A DNA stretch of 64,000 nt from Planctomycetaceae bacterium (GTDB lineage: Bacteria > Planctomycetota > Planctomycetia > Planctomycetales > Planctomycetaceae), in the NCBI GenBank assembly GCA_017795105.1, contig CP051247.1:4558001-4622000 (forward strand), in the 5' to 3' direction. Shown piece by piece: positions 35,301 through 45,281 of this stretch (positions are counted from its first letter, which is position 1; every line of letters starts with the position of its first letter). Below the pieces are notes generated by a model, which was given only the letters and a program-made list of their open reading frames with translations, was not told the DNA's origin and did no database searches. Both the position numbers and the translations under genes were made by a program.

Positions 35301-37928
35301 TTGTTCGGCGGCGTTTCCGAAATTGGCCTGCTCCTGTTCATGAGCGGCTTCGCGAGTCGCGGTTGGATTGAAGACGGGAGCCGCGTCTTCGCGAGCCTCT
35401 TCGCTCGAACGCTGCGAAAGCTCCGAGGCGATCTCGCGGGCCTGACGCAGCTCTTCCTCAACTGGCTTTCGGGCCTCAGTCATCGCCTCGGCATCAGCTC
35501 GCGTCGCCTCGCTCAGGGCTGCCTGCAGCTGAGCCAGTTCGTCGGCCGTCTCGGCGACTTCGGAAAGCTCGGACAGTAATGCGTTCTTCGCCGCCTGTTT
35601 CAACTCCGGACGACGTTTCAACAGGTTTTCCAGATCTTGAGACAGCGTCGACCATTCGCTCTGCAGCTTCTCCAGCGGCTGCTGCTGATCGGGTTGTTCG
35701 GCTGCCTGCTGTTCGTCCGCCTGTTGTTCCGTCTGGGCGGCGGGGTCCTGTTCATTCTTGTTGAGCTCAGCGGCATCCTTCGCGAGCTCGCTGGCACGGC
35801 GGGCCAGCTGCTGCAGTTCGGTCAACTCCTGTTCAATCCGCTCGGCATCGCGGAGCTGGTTGAGCAACCGGTCAATTGATTTCTCGGCTTCGCGAACGTC
35901 GGTTTCCTGGTCGCGAATCAGCTCCATGGCGTCGTTATCGCTGACCGGCTTGAACTCTTCGAGTGCCCGAGCCGTATCGTCGATTAACTGCTGTGCCGGC
36001 TCCACATTCATCTGCGACAGGGCCCGGGTAATCGGACGCTGCTGCAGACGGCGAGAAAGATCGTCGAGCTGCAGGTTGAGCGCAAGTTTCGTCTGCAGCC
36101 ATTCGCCTTTCTTCTCGTCGACTCGCTGCTTCGATTCCTCGCGAGGCTTTGGGTCGAGCTGTTTGCGATCACTCTCCAGTTCACGACGATGAGCGGAAAT
36201 CTCGTTCTTCACGATGTCGGCGTGCCGACGAAGCGAATCATAGAACTCTTCGACTTCCTGGCCGGCAATCGTCTTCACTTCTTCGTCGAGCATGAGCACG
36301 CGACGTGTGGTCCAGGTTTCATTCGGTCCCGGAATCGGCCGGCCGTCACGAGCGACGGCGCGATAGCCGAGGATGTCGCCGGATTCCAGCTCGAACTGAC
36401 TCAAATTCAGCTCGTAGCTGTCGTTGAGCAGCCGAACGTCCTCTCCGGTTTTCGGCGAGGTCCACTCCAGAATCTGAGGTTCCTCGCCAGCGCGCGAAAG
36501 CTGTTCGACGACAATACGGACATCGACGAGGCCGAAGTCGTCATCGGCTCGAAGGTCAATCGGGACGACATCGGCCGGCTGAACTTTCACCGGATCGTTG
36601 GAGCCCGTCATATCAATCCGCGGAGCCCGGTCCGGGACAATCTGAATCATTCGCTGGGGTTCGTCGATGTTCGTCAGACCGTCGGCACTGGTAATCAGAA
36701 ACTCGAACTGGTCCGACTGCGTCGCGATCAGTTCAACCCGGGCTGCTCGTCCTTCTTCCAGCAGAGTGGCCGGGACCTGGGACTGCGCAACCGTGGCCGG
36801 CTGAGTCGAAGCGTCTTCGTTTGCAGACGTATTTCCAGCCGGATTGACCAGCCGGGGTGTTTCCCACACCCAGGTCGCGTCAGCCACAGGGTGCTCGAAC
36901 TTCAGATTGGCGATCAGTCGGCTGCCTTCGATCACGCGAATCGTGCCGATCGCACCTTCGACAATCGACTCCGGCACCTGCGTATAAGCGGGAGGCTGAA
37001 TCGTCAGCTGGACATCGACAATCCGCGGGCGGTCAGCCACGTTGATGTGATAGGTCCGCGATCGCGCGTTCCGACTCGACAGAACGTAATCGACCGGCGA
37101 CATCAATTGCGGAATCTTGCCGACATACGCATTCCGGCCGGCATCGTAGGCCATCTCGCGGGACTGCGTTTTTCCGTGCTCGTCGGTCCACTGCAGTCGA
37201 ATTTCACGGGGGAGCTCTCCCTCGTAATATCGCCAGTGCGGTTCGGCATAGATCATCGCATCGTTCCCACGCGGAACGGTGCGGTCAGCGTCTTCGACAA
37301 TGAAAGTCAAATTGGTCGCCGAATCGAGATTCACCCATGGCGTGAGCAATCGCTGCCACAGAAGGGAATAACCCTGCGAATTCAGTAACAGCGGCACCGC
37401 GGCGACAATCCCCAGCAGCGTCGCGGAAACCAGCGCGATCGCCATTGTTCGCAGTGAAAGACATTCCCACAGGTCAACGTGCGTCAGACGGGTGTTGGTT
37501 TCCTGCCGCAGACGTTCGGTCATGTATTCCGAGACGGCCGAGTCGCTGTGTTCGAGCATCGACAGTTCAACGGTCGAACTGACCCGTTCCTGAAAATCGG
37601 GGAACGCCCGGTCGATGATGTAAGCCAGATCGGGCCAGCGTCGACGGCGGGAGAGAGGGAGAATCAGCCATTGATAAAACAGCCAGAGGCCGGTCACGCA
37701 GAGCAGGCTCAGGAACGCGAACCGAATGACTCCCGGTAGCGGGAAGTAATAATCGGTGCCGAGAAACAGAGCCGCCATGAGCAGCACGACGAACATCAGG
37801 CTGCCGGCTCCCCGTACGAAGCTGACCCACCGCAGTCGCCGATCGAGCTGAGCGAGCTCACGACGCAGATCAGCCGGAAGAGCCGCAGGATTCAGTCTGC
37901 CGCCAGTCGTTGGAATGGTCTGACTCAT
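32397..37928 (-). CDS. Giant DUF4175-like membrane coiled-coil protein
   Basis: A 1843-residue protein. Two close N-terminal membrane helices (about 40-90) and a third (about 160-182) precede a beta-rich region (about 200-530: LTFIVEDADRTVPRG, VDVQLTIQPPAYTQVPES, IDLRADDDFGLVDVRIVVEQL) that suggests extracytoplasmic Ig-like domains. From about 570 to 1800 it is almost continuous coiled coil and low complexity, rich in Q, E, A and S (QEQLA/EQLAEQ repeats). This matches the DUF4175 layout. It is flanked by the VWA protein upstream and the toroid protein downstream. Composition is unlike neighbours (very high Gln). Confidence 0.8.
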   Translation of the reverse strand: MSQTIPTTGGRLNPAALPADLRRELAQLDRRLRWVSFVRGAGSLMFVVLLMAALFLGTDYYFPLPGVIRFAFLSLLCVTGLWLFYQWLILPLSRRRRWPDLAYIIDRAFPDFQERVSSTVELSMLEHSDSAVSEYMTERLRQETNTRLTHVDLWECLSLRTMAIALVSATLLGIVAAVPLLLNSQGYSLLWQRLLTPWVNLDSATNLTFIVEDADRTVPRGNDAMIYAEPHWRYYEGELPREIRLQWTDEHGKTQSREMAYDAGRNAYVGKIPQLMSPVDYVLSSRNARSRTYHINVADRPRIVDVQLTIQPPAYTQVPESIVEGAIGTIRVIEGSRLIANLKFEHPVADATWVWETPRLVNPAGNTSANEDASTQPATVAQSQVPATLLEEGRAARVELIATQSDQFEFLITSADGLTNIDEPQRMIQIVPDRAPRIDMTGSNDPVKVQPADVVPIDLRADDDFGLVDVRIVVEQLSRAGEEPQILEWTSPKTGEDVRLLNDSYELNLSQFELESGDILGYRAVARDGRPIPGPNETWTTRRVLMLDEEVKTIAGQEVEEFYDSLRRHADIVKNEISAHRRELESDRKQLDPKPREESKQRVDEKKGEWLQTKLALNLQLDDLSRRLQQRPITRALSQMNVEPAQQLIDDTARALEEFKPVSDNDAMELIRDQETDVREAEKSIDRLLNQLRDAERIEQELTELQQLARRASELAKDAAELNKNEQDPAAQTEQQADEQQAAEQPDQQQPLEKLQSEWSTLSQDLENLLKRRPELKQAAKNALLSELSEVAETADELAQLQAALSEATRADAEAMTEARKPVEEELRQAREIASELSQRSSEEAREDAAPVFNPTATREAAHEQEQANFGNAAEQLQAAREALDRFQKSLEELPPLPEDIQQAANELAERSAKLAEEMKAHHDEQRKLEGEARSIAGEEKKLEAARKKNPADPELSEKSEEIAARTNDLSGREEALEEERQKLAERLAGLMQAAAALPTTPQFEPQKRDAVAKFDQGADELAAKTDRADDRVRDASKSLENLARSMGDKPTRDERAKNQLKPVQEQAEQLARELEEKASQSEPADSEAGSALAPRQLEQLRSALRSDASDQEEKLAEAVKTGLEANEQLKANDLKKAAETQKKFAEQLAELNEELSKQPAEGDEGGDKPEANAAGAPQEEAWQDVPLTPELKALRFPQQPGEPEQLKAELEKLVASQQELNEKTEKAIADNAAPERANELRNRLRQLAGEQRNLAEQTKNLNGESAALPRMNAQQMQRESQKALESNQPEEATASQQQAKRQLEEALDQVNRELAEQNAGPEGEQQPEKSRSEELAQALRNQLDKLSEQMQQPQNQAEGQAPSTEGKPEDAQMAEAQPNGQEPADPASEGQPMDNEGSDQPPAGNMPNEELLQNLKNSLESLQASQQRLAEQAAQLAEQSELMTPDKEALNEKFQAAAESARKASEQLQSGQLRQSEPQAQQASEQLSDVAEMEVADESAQKAVEQLAEQQQQIAEQIQELAQNPQASQMAREMTQQQLQEQTETLAEAFQKLAEQSKADPISDQRNSQQLSKMQDQSEQAAGQMQNAQEQSQQGNLQASGQASDKASETMNRLAKESAQLANTKRDTLVPEPVGEDAAQASRLLDQAEESLKQAMQQASQQQSPQQSQQSENGSPSEQSPQQGSQPSQQQANAEGAPQSPGQPSENGGQPATSQPQSALQQLAQQLAQAAQALDRAHEHLQPPQQNSQGADQQQMAAQASAGEPSETSDSTTGNQTPMSGDEKMDGSILRSALMRDWGQRQEELDADLTDARRRPIDQQYAPLIRSYFESLAQPEPSPSEE

Positions 37929-38042
37929 TCACCGATCCTCAGAAAAACGTCGCGCTACCAATCCGACGCCGAAGTGGCGTCTTCCTGCGAGTAAAAAATC
38001 TCTCCGACTCTGTCGTTAACTCTGCAATTTCGCAAAGTCTTG

Positions 38043-38163
38043 AGGGGTGGCCCTGATAGCTCTGCTATCAGGGCGGCGAAGCCGTCGGAGTATGCTCCTG
38101 CCCTCAAATTTGTTTTCCGCCGGTCCGTCGTTCGCCCACAGACAGGAATGTCTGTGCCACGGG
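38043..38163. repeat. Dual-hairpin element plus CACAGAC hairpin
   Basis: GCCCTGATAG-CTCTG-CTATCAGGGC followed by CGGC-GAA-GCCG and TCGGAG (38048-38090) is nearly identical to the minus-strand copy at 12474-12526. A separate ACAGACA-GGAA-TGTCTGT hairpin ending GTGCCAC lies at 38139-38161. Both are in the 270-bp gap between the VWA gene and the giant coiled-coil gene. Confidence 0.75.
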
Positions 38164-38198
38164 CTGAAAGTGACGGACGTGTTCGCTAGATCATTCCA

Positions 38199-40733
38199 TC
38201 ACGGCAGTCCGTGCCATTTTCGCACCAGCCATTCGGCTGTCACGATTGTTACCATCATCACAAACAGCAGCCAATGATTCCAGAGGGGAAGATCCTGTTT
38301 CTGTTCCAGCGTCCGCCACTCGGGATCGAGCCGGTCGAGCAGTTCGTCGAGTTGATGTGGCAGAAAAACCGCTCCATTGGTGGCTGCGGCAAACTGTTCG
38401 AGTAGCGTTCTGTCGGCTGACAGCCGGTTCGTTTCGCCATTCTGACGCGGGGTCACGAACAGCGTCGCTTCAATCGGAGCAGGGCCGAGCGGAACGTCCC
38501 TGGCCGCCAGTCGCAGTCGGTATTCTCCGACCGGCAACGGCGGGACCTTCGCTTCCTGCAGCATCGGCTCGGTTTCAACACGATCGAGCGGAAACCGCAT
38601 GATCGGCACGAGCTGGTCGACATCCCGCGGGTACACTTCGATTTCCGTGCGAACTTCTTCGGGCAGATTCTGGTGCATCGCCTGCGACCAGCGGGCCCGA
38701 ATCATGGTTTCGTCGCCTTCTTCAATCTCTGTCGATTCCAGCGCCAGCCGCACGTCATCGGAGCCGGCAGAAGATCGCATTTCAGCCGCCCAGCGCGAGA
38801 GCTGCCCCCAGAAGCGGTAGTGATCCTTATCTCCACGCCGCAATCGCCACCGCCAGGTACTGTCGATTCCGAGCCACATCACGCGGCCGAGTCCGTAGTT
38901 CTGAGCGACCACTGTGCCGGCCGGACGGGTTGACGTCGAGGCGATGGTTGCTCCTACCGGAGCCGCCAGAACGACCGCGGCTGGTTTGGGATCGCCGACA
39001 TAACCCAGAAAGTGCCCCGGCAGATTCCGCCAGGCGGCGATGTTGGCGTCGTGATCGGTTTCAAGTTTCATCGCCGGATGCAGCGCCCCCTGTGGAGTCA
39101 ACTGAAGATGAAACCCGCGTTGGATCGGATCCCCAAGTTTTTCATTGTCGATCGCTTCAATGCGTCGCGTATGCGTGATCGGCATCAATTTGGAGAGAAT
39201 CGGGTTCTGCATGACCCCCGAGAAGTGTCGCTTCCCGGTGTAGACGACCAGCGTTCCTCCCTGTTCGCCAACGAAGCGTTCGAGCCGCTCCCAGGTCTGC
39301 GCGTCGACCGCCTTCGGATCGGCGTCTCCCCAGATGACCAGATCGACGCCTTCGAAAGGTCCGGTTGATGTGCGGGAGTTTGGCAGAGCCGTGTCGAAGA
39401 ACGACGTTGGCAGCAGTCCCAGATACGGCTGCTCGAACAGCACGGAATTGAGCTCAACACGGTCATCCCGTTCGTAGGCGGCATCGATAAACCGAAACTC
39501 CCAACTCGCTTCGCCAGCGACGAGCAGGACGTGCGTGCTGTCGTCGATCACATTGACGGCGAACTCCTGCTGGTTGTTGTCGAGCTGCAACTCGGCTGGT
39601 TCTTTATTCCGGTCTCCGCTCGCTCCCTCGGCCGGACTGATATCGACAATGAATCGCTGGCGGCCTGCGTTGTCGAGTGGCAGGCTGAATTCGACATCTT
39701 CGTAACGGTCATCGACGTCGATGTTCTTCGTCAGTCGATTTCCATTCGAGACATCGGTCAGCGAAACGGTGACCGCTTTCCCCTCGTAGCCATGCGTGGT
39801 CGCGCGGATCTGAATCAGCGGCTGGTCGTTCTGGTAGACCGATTCCGGGTGGTCGATTGATTCAATCGCCAGATCGACCGGCTGCGAGGTCGAACCCGCC
39901 AGAATGCTGTAAACGGGCCGCGACTGCCCGGCGAGTCGGTTCAACTGCGCCTGCGGTTTTTGCGGCGATGTATCGACGCCGTCGGAGATAATCACAGCCG
40001 CGGCGACATTCTCGCGGGCAGCGACTTCTTCGATCAGCGACGTAAACGAGGTGCTGGCCGAGGTGAGTCCTTCCGCAAGACGATCGCGCGAGCCGGTCAG
40101 GTCTTCGCCGCTGGCCGGTTTGAGATCTTTACTGAAGAGCAGCAGATCGACATCGGCCACCTCGCTCAACCGGTCGAGCAGGCCAATCTGCGGAGCGGAA
40201 AGCAGCTGGCGGGCCAGATCAAATCGGCTGAGCGTTTCCCAGCTCGCCATCAGTTCGGACGCATCATCCTCGGCGGGTTCCTCTTCCGACGAGTCCGAAT
40301 CCTCCTCAGATGTTTCGGTTGGCGGATCGTCAGTCGGTTCGGCGGGAGGCGCGGCCTGATTTCCGGCGTCTTCTTTCAGCAGCTCGGCTCGGATCATTCC
40401 CAGTCCGGCGGCCCACTGCTTGCGTTCCTGTTCGGTCGCCTGTTCATCGACCAGATCCATGCTCTGCGACACATCCAGAGCGACCAGAATCGAATTGTCC
40501 TGCTTGAGCCTTGTCGTCCACGACAGTGTCGGCTGCAACGACGTAAACAGCAGCACGGCAAGCAACAGGATTCTCAACGACAGAAGCGACCAGCCAACCG
40601 GAGCCGAGACCAGCCGGCGTTCATACCGATACAGCCAGACGACCAGACCGACCGCCACGGCGAAACAGAGGACGACCAGAAACGTCCATCCGTACGATTC
40701 GAGGCCAGGATAAGTGAGTCGCTGTGCGGTCAT
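38199..40733 (-). CDS. VWA / BatA-type membrane protein with glutamine amidotransferase-like domain
   Basis: An 844-residue membrane protein. Two N-terminal helices (WTFLVVLCFAVAVGLVVWLY; SLRILLLAVLLFTSL) precede a VWA-like domain with the MIDAS start ALDVSQSMDL, interrupted by an acidic low-complexity insertion (about 130-165). A Ig-like segment follows, then a GATase-1-like domain (DLVIWGDADPKAVDAQTWERLERFVGEQGGTLVVYTG region), and a final helix near the C-terminus (LLFVMMVTIVTAEWLV). Proteins of this layout occur with MoxR ATPases and DUF58 proteins; those are not visible here. It starts the triad with the DUF4175-like and toroid genes. Confidence 0.8.
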   Translation of the reverse strand: MTAQRLTYPGLESYGWTFLVVLCFAVAVGLVVWLYRYERRLVSAPVGWSLLSLRILLLAVLLFTSLQPTLSWTTRLKQDNSILVALDVSQSMDLVDEQATEQERKQWAAGLGMIRAELLKEDAGNQAAPPAEPTDDPPTETSEEDSDSSEEEPAEDDASELMASWETLSRFDLARQLLSAPQIGLLDRLSEVADVDLLLFSKDLKPASGEDLTGSRDRLAEGLTSASTSFTSLIEEVAARENVAAAVIISDGVDTSPQKPQAQLNRLAGQSRPVYSILAGSTSQPVDLAIESIDHPESVYQNDQPLIQIRATTHGYEGKAVTVSLTDVSNGNRLTKNIDVDDRYEDVEFSLPLDNAGRQRFIVDISPAEGASGDRNKEPAELQLDNNQQEFAVNVIDDSTHVLLVAGEASWEFRFIDAAYERDDRVELNSVLFEQPYLGLLPTSFFDTALPNSRTSTGPFEGVDLVIWGDADPKAVDAQTWERLERFVGEQGGTLVVYTGKRHFSGVMQNPILSKLMPITHTRRIEAIDNEKLGDPIQRGFHLQLTPQGALHPAMKLETDHDANIAAWRNLPGHFLGYVGDPKPAAVVLAAPVGATIASTSTRPAGTVVAQNYGLGRVMWLGIDSTWRWRLRRGDKDHYRFWGQLSRWAAEMRSSAGSDDVRLALESTEIEEGDETMIRARWSQAMHQNLPEEVRTEIEVYPRDVDQLVPIMRFPLDRVETEPMLQEAKVPPLPVGEYRLRLAARDVPLGPAPIEATLFVTPRQNGETNRLSADRTLLEQFAAATNGAVFLPHQLDELLDRLDPEWRTLEQKQDLPLWNHWLLFVMMVTIVTAEWLVRKWHGLP

Positions 40734-41220
40734 ACAAAGCTGGGAAGAAAGTGAACGGTTCAGAAACGAAACGAGATCCCGAAAAGGCGCAGCGAGCGAC
40801 GGGATGGCCGGGACGGTCGGTCCATCGCTCCATTATGACGTTTCCCGCACCAAATAGCATCAAATTCCACCGAAAGATCCATTTTGCTGGGCAGATGTCC
40901 GCAAACACGCTTTCTCCGACGGCCCCAAGGGCGGATGAGGGGGCGATCAACCATCGATATTCCATACAAATCAGAATCAACGGTCCGTGGAGCATGTCAC
41001 CCGTATTTCCGCCTCACCCTAACCCTCTCCCCAAGGGGGCGAGGGAACTTACGTCGTCGGGGCAGTATGAAGATCCCACGTTCCAAGCCACAAGAGGTCT
41101 GGCAGCACGCTTCCACGGGGAATCGATCTGGGGAACCTCTTGCCGACTGCATTGGCCCTAGTAGCGGAGCAACCGGGGCTACCCTGTCTACCGATTTGCG
41201 ACAGAGCAGCCTTCGGCCTG
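40734..41220. repeat. Repeat-filled spacer: long repeat copy 2 and dual-hairpin copy
   Basis: 40921-41050 is copy 2 of the CCCTAACCCTCTCCCC element (copy 1 at 8167-8300). 41134-41186 is a minus-strand dual-hairpin element with a partly decayed second stem (CCAAT-GCA-GTCGG, tail CAAGAGGT). A lone tail, AAGCCACAAGAGGTCT, is at about 41085-41100. No gene is seen in these 487 bp. Confidence 0.75.
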
Positions 41221-43001
41221 CTATTCAGCCGTCACCGCTTTCCGCAGCGCCGAGGTCGCGAAGATCAGGGGGTACAGTTTCTCGTAGTACCAGAGTTTCG
41301 CGAAGTAGAAGCCAATCGGTGTCGCATAGTCGATCGTGCCCGCTTCTGCTCGGTCAGCCAGCCAGTCGACACCTCGCTGAATGGCTGCCGAATCGGCTCC
41401 GCAGGGAATCAGGGCGTCGAGAGCGAGGGCGGTTTCTTCAACCGACGATTCAATCCCGGCTGCTCCGCCCCAGCCGCCATCGGCGTTCTGGATGGACAGC
41501 AGAAACGCGAGCGCTTTGTCCCGTCGCTCTTCCCGCGACGGATTCCCGGAGAGTTCGGCGTAAGCCAGCAGGACCCGGGACGTTCCATAGAGCGGATTTT
41601 CGTCGTCGTGGGCATACTGATTGCCAAACCACAGCGGCAGCCAGGCGCCGTCTTCGCGTTGTCGTCGATCGAGGAATCGGTATCCCTTTTCAATCGCCTC
41701 CCGCGATTCCGGCTGCACGGTCTGCAGGGCTCGCAGAACGTGGGCGGTGATATCGGGCGAACTTCGATCAAACGGCAGCCGGCCCCAGCCGCGACAGAAC
41801 GTCGGCCAGCCTCCATCGCTGTTCTGCAGCGAAAGCAACCACTCGCAGGCCGCCTTGCAGGCCTCGTCGATGCGTCGCTGATCGGCTTCCGAAACCCGGC
41901 TTCGCAATCGATGCACGGCTAGAATCGCGCCCGGCGTGTCGTCCGCATCGGGGACACCACCCGGGAGATCGGTCCAGGCCCAGCCGCCCGGATCGGCGTT
42001 GGTGTAGGGATGCACCTCGCGATACTGCTGACCGATCAGCCAGTCGAGCACTGGCTTCACTTCACTTTCGGAGAGATGGTCGTCGAGAGCATTGATGCTG
42101 AGCGTCGTCGTCCACGTCGCCAGATTCGTGTCGATCGGCCAGCTGCCATCCGGGCGGACGGAGTCGATCAGAAAGCGGACCGCTTCCGACACGACCGGAT
42201 GCTCTTGCTCGCCCGCTGCCATGAGAGCCATCGTGACGAAACTCGTGAGGGGCGTCGCTTCCAGAAAGCCACCCGTTGTCGGCTGAATGCGCTGCAGCAC
42301 TTTCAGGGCGTTGCCTCGAACAGCAGTTCGCAACCATCGCAATGGCAGGAACCAGGTCGGCTTCTGACGATGACGGGCCATCCCGATGGCGATCAGAGCC
42401 GGCAAAGCGTAGCTCACGACCGGCAGGTTGACCCGCTTGTACCAGGTCGCCGGGAGGCAGGCCAGCTCGAACGGGAGCTGGTTCACTTCACGCCAGTTGA
42501 CCCGCCCGCCGAGTGCTCCCTGCATCAGAATCGGAACCGAAAACGTCCGGTCTGTGCCGTACCGTTCACGAATCGCCTTAACGCCGCCAATGCGGTCGAT
42601 ATAGGCATCCGTCGAAGCCAGATATTCGTCGCTGATCGTCCAGTCGACCGAAGTGGAGTCGATTGCTGCGGCAAAGACGCTGCGAACGAGCATTGTCGTC
42701 GAGATGTTGCTCAGGCTTCGCTGCGTATCGCCCCAGCCGCCGTCTTCGTTGCGAGCCTCGACGAGCCAGCCGAGCCCGCCCAGAATGAGCGGACGAATCT
42801 CGTCGACGCGCGATGGGGCCGCATTCTGTTCCAGCACTTTCAACAGCGCCATCACGGCTGTTGCGGTTGAAAGCGCGGAAGTCGACAGCTCGCCTTCCCA
42901 ATGTCCGGCTGGAGTCCGTTCGGCCAGAAGACGATCGCGACTAATCTCGAATGCGGACTGGGCGCGGTGGCGATCCAGAGCCGTGGTGGCAGTCACGTCG
43001 C

Positions 43002-43005
<4 letters not shown>
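41221..43005 (-). CDS. shc: Squalene-hopene cyclase family protein
   Basis: A 594-residue class II terpene cyclase. The catalytic acid motif DADD is at 353-356 (PDADDTPGA). QW-type repeats are seen as EDGGWGD, PDGSWPID, SDGGWPTF, EDGAWLPLWFGNQ, ADGGWGG, with the PLYGT block. Such enzymes protonate and cyclise squalene to hopene on the membrane. At 594 residues it is at the short end and the DXDD context differs from standard Shc (TDLPGG before it), so product specificity may differ. The GTG start overlaps the stop of the ferredoxin gene (GTGA). No hpn genes for squalene synthesis are here. Confidence 0.88.
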
Positions 43006-44045
<1,040 letters not shown>

Positions 44046-44722
44046 GGCGGTATCTCAATCGTGCGGAAGCAAAGTCGTAAGGAGGGAGCATGCGGATGGC
44101 GACAGCTGTGCGCACACTCTCTCCAGAGTAAACGCTCTGAGAGCAAGATTCTACCATCAACCCCCGGGAATGTTTCGCGGATGGACGCGGTCAACCGCTG
44201 GATAACCACAAAAGGATGACTCAGACGCGTGCGTGTGAGTGGTGTGGTCCGTCGGATTTATTGCTCAGGAGGTCTTGAAAGAACGACATTGGGGTAGCCC
44301 CGGTTGATTCAACCGGGGTGGCGAAGCCACAAGAGGTCGCACTCGACGCCCAAGCAAAAAGCAAATTCATGATTCCACTTCTAGTGTTTGCAAGAGCACA
44401 CTGAAGCATTTCAGACTCTTCGCGATCAGGCGACTGCAGGGAAAGTATGAGAATACTCTATTCCGTGAGGCATCACGAGAATCGGAGACCTCGTGCCGAC
44501 TACGTCGGCCCCGGTAGCGGAGCAACCGGGGCTACCCAAAACTCTCGTTGCTTTCTGTCCGACGTTCCAAGCCACAGGAGGAAGGTCACCGGCTTGGCGC
44601 AATCTTTGTTGCGATCATCGAACGGCAACTCTGTCAGCCGCTTCCTGTCGCTGCCGCGACTCAGACGTGCACGTCTGAGCCATCCGATCTTTCTGAAAAG
44701 CTACGGCCCAGGCGACTCCATT
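44046..44722. repeat. Spacer with two opposed dual-hairpin elements
   Basis: 44291-44337 (+): CCCCGGTT-GATTC-AACCGGGG, then TGGC-GAA-GCCA, tail CAAGAGGT. 44487-44537 (-): hairpin 1 from GCCCCGGT / ACCGGGGC, then CCGAC-GTA-GTCGG, tail CACGAGGT. 44217-44276 also has weak similarity to 8073-8130 (GGATGACTCAG ... GGATTTATT). The remaining bases contain no gene I can support; short plus-strand frames over the repeats are artefacts. Confidence 0.7.
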
Positions 44723-45175
44723 TCAGTTGATCTGTCCCTTGATCACCCGTTGAGTTTCTTCCCACTTGCTGTCCAGATGGGCGATGTACTCCTCTGCGGA
44801 CTGCAGGGGGGCGTCGGTTTTCAGCGAGAAGAGCCAGCCGGCTCCGTAGCAGTCGCTGTTGATCAGGGAGGGATCGTTGAGCAGCTCTTCGTTGAACTGA
44901 ATGTCCGTGCCGTCGACCGGCGAGGTCAGATGGGAGACTGCTTTGGAGCTCTCGATCTCGCCGATGTTCTGCCCCTTCTTCACAGTAGAGCCATCGTCGA
45001 TTTCCCAGTCGAGGAAATAGACATCCTGCAACAGGCGGACAGCGTACGCGGTGAAGCCGACGCGATAGCGGTCTCCGTCGACCTGGAGCCACATATGGTT
45101 GGTCGAGTACTGCCGATCCGTGCGGATCGTCGCCTCGTATGTGCCCATCATGAATACCGGATCGCCGTCGCTCAC
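44723..45175 (-). CDS. gcvH: GcvH-like lipoyl carrier protein
   Basis: A 150-residue protein with the lipoyl-domain fold of glycine cleavage H protein. The lipoylated lysine is K78 in EIESSKAVSHLTSPVDG, preceded by the beta-barrel entry (HMWLQVDGDRYRVGFTAYAV). The GTG start has a good RBS (GGGAGAAAG). No gcvT, gcvP or lipoate genes are adjacent. It may be the housekeeping H protein or a specialised H-like carrier; the residues around the lysine fit the standard family. Confidence 0.85.
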   Translation of the reverse strand: MSDGDPVFMMGTYEATIRTDRQYSTNHMWLQVDGDRYRVGFTAYAVRLLQDVYFLDWEIDDGSTVKKGQNIGEIESSKAVSHLTSPVDGTDIQFNEELLNDPSLINSDCYGAGWLFSLKTDAPLQSAEEYIAHLDSKWEETQRVIKGQIN

Positions 45176-45281
45176 ACTTTCTCCCTGCCGTTCGGAAATT
45201 TCGGAGAGATCAATAGAGCAGACTGAATGCTCCGGTACAACTCAGCCCGAGGCGAGGCACGCCGGATCCACTGACCCGAGG

